Source of the DNA: Phoenix dactylifera
Taxonomy: Eukaryota > Streptophyta > Magnoliopsida > Arecales > Arecaceae
Assembly: GCF_009389715.1 (NCBI RefSeq)
Contig: NC_052399.1
Location: 17,549,646 to 17,613,645, forward strand
Direction: 5' to 3'
DNA: 64,000 bases
Under the pieces are notes generated by a model, which worked only from the letters and a program-made list of their open reading frames with translations, was not told the origin of the DNA and ran no database searches. A program made the translations under genes and the position numbers. Position 1 is the stretch's first letter, and every line of letters begins with the position of its first letter. Below are positions 63,365 through 64,000 of this stretch, in pieces.

Positions 63365-64000
63365 AATGCTGCCAAAGCACTGCAAAAAACACCAAACAGA
63401 TAAATCGCATTTCCCAACCTCAAGACACAAGAATTATGTTGGCCTCAAGCACATGCTCTTCAAGTTACAAATAATAAAATAAAATAATGACATAATCCAA
63501 TAAGGGACAAACCAACATAGTCAATATCAGTTCCTATATAGTAATTGAAAAAAACAAGTGCTCACATGTATAAGGGCTCATGCACATACATGTGTGTCCA
63601 TCTGTCTAGTATGTATGTATGTATACAAGTATGCATGCATGCATCTGTGCATGTTAAATTTTGCATCTTCCAAGTAGCAGTAGCTTCCAAACAAGACATG
63701 GCATATTATCAAACAGCTTAAAATGATGCTAAATAACCTTACATTCATATCTGCGTATTCATGGTAATTGTTTTAAGGAAAGTTTACCTAGCTACATATT
63801 GAAAGCAGGGCAAGTGTTGGAAGGGTAGAAGTAAAATGCAACAGAATCCACAATTGGGACAATAGTGCAGTAACTCAATTTTAATAGGTTATGTTCCTTT
63901 TAAGAGAAAATGAGGGTGGAGCGCATTACCAAAAGTCATCCTGCATTGTAATAGCCCCTACAAATCTGATAAGTTGTCTATAAAATGGCTTGCTATATTT
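63365..64000. other. Right edge, no gene seen
   Basis: AT-rich sequence with an ATGT/GCAT microsatellite at about 63610-63645. It is probably intronic or intergenic. No coding exon was recognised on either strand. Confidence 0.4.

Overview
The window is nuclear DNA from a plant, most likely a monocot and plausibly a palm (Arecaceae). Compact, GC-rich first exons and promoters sit in long AT-rich introns and intergenic DNA full of small DNA-transposon copies, LINE remnants and microsatellites. All identified proteins are plant families with standard GT-AG splicing. The palm call is inference from overall character; no database was searched. I see no prokaryotic genes, no CRISPR, no tRNA or rRNA gene, and no LTR retroelement with recognisable ends.

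Layout. (1) 960-4803, minus: a two-exon mitochondrial carrier matching the basic amino acid carrier BAC2, with G-box/ABRE motifs upstream. (2) 5.5-10.2 kb: AT-rich DNA without a supported gene. (3) 10309-20862, plus: an 11-exon DUF1771/Smr-domain protein whose introns carry MITEs, a SINE-like unit and another repeat. (4) 21.3-21.7 kb: a LINE 3' remnant. (5) 23663-31851, plus: an 8-exon organellar Der/EngA-type double GTPase with a GC-AG intron and a tandem array of about 350-bp units in intron 3. (6) 32.6-33.7 kb, plus: an unidentified coding-like, splice-compatible tract. (7) 38113-39372, plus: a three-exon group IIe WRKY factor (WRKY22-like) with a probable C-terminal frame change. (8) 39.9-46 kb: a MITE with clean TTA duplications, an unidentified minus-strand coding-like tract and an 80-bp tandem repeat. 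(9) 46087-50354, minus: five-exon ketopantoate hydroxymethyltransferase. (10) 51668-52687: a 1-kb MITE. (11) 53108-59775, minus: the 3' part of a WDR7/rabconnectin-3-beta-like WD40 gene, whose 5' part lies outside the window or is missing. (12) 61.0-63.4 kb: a LINE fragment, a GC-rich foldback element and an unidentified plus-strand exon pair.

The genes do not form a pathway. They are independent housekeeping and regulatory loci: arginine transport and pantothenate synthesis in mitochondria, organellar ribosome assembly, a stress transcription factor and an endomembrane WD40 protein. Exon limits were placed by hand from splice motifs, reading phase and remembered family sequence, so single borders may be off where noted.
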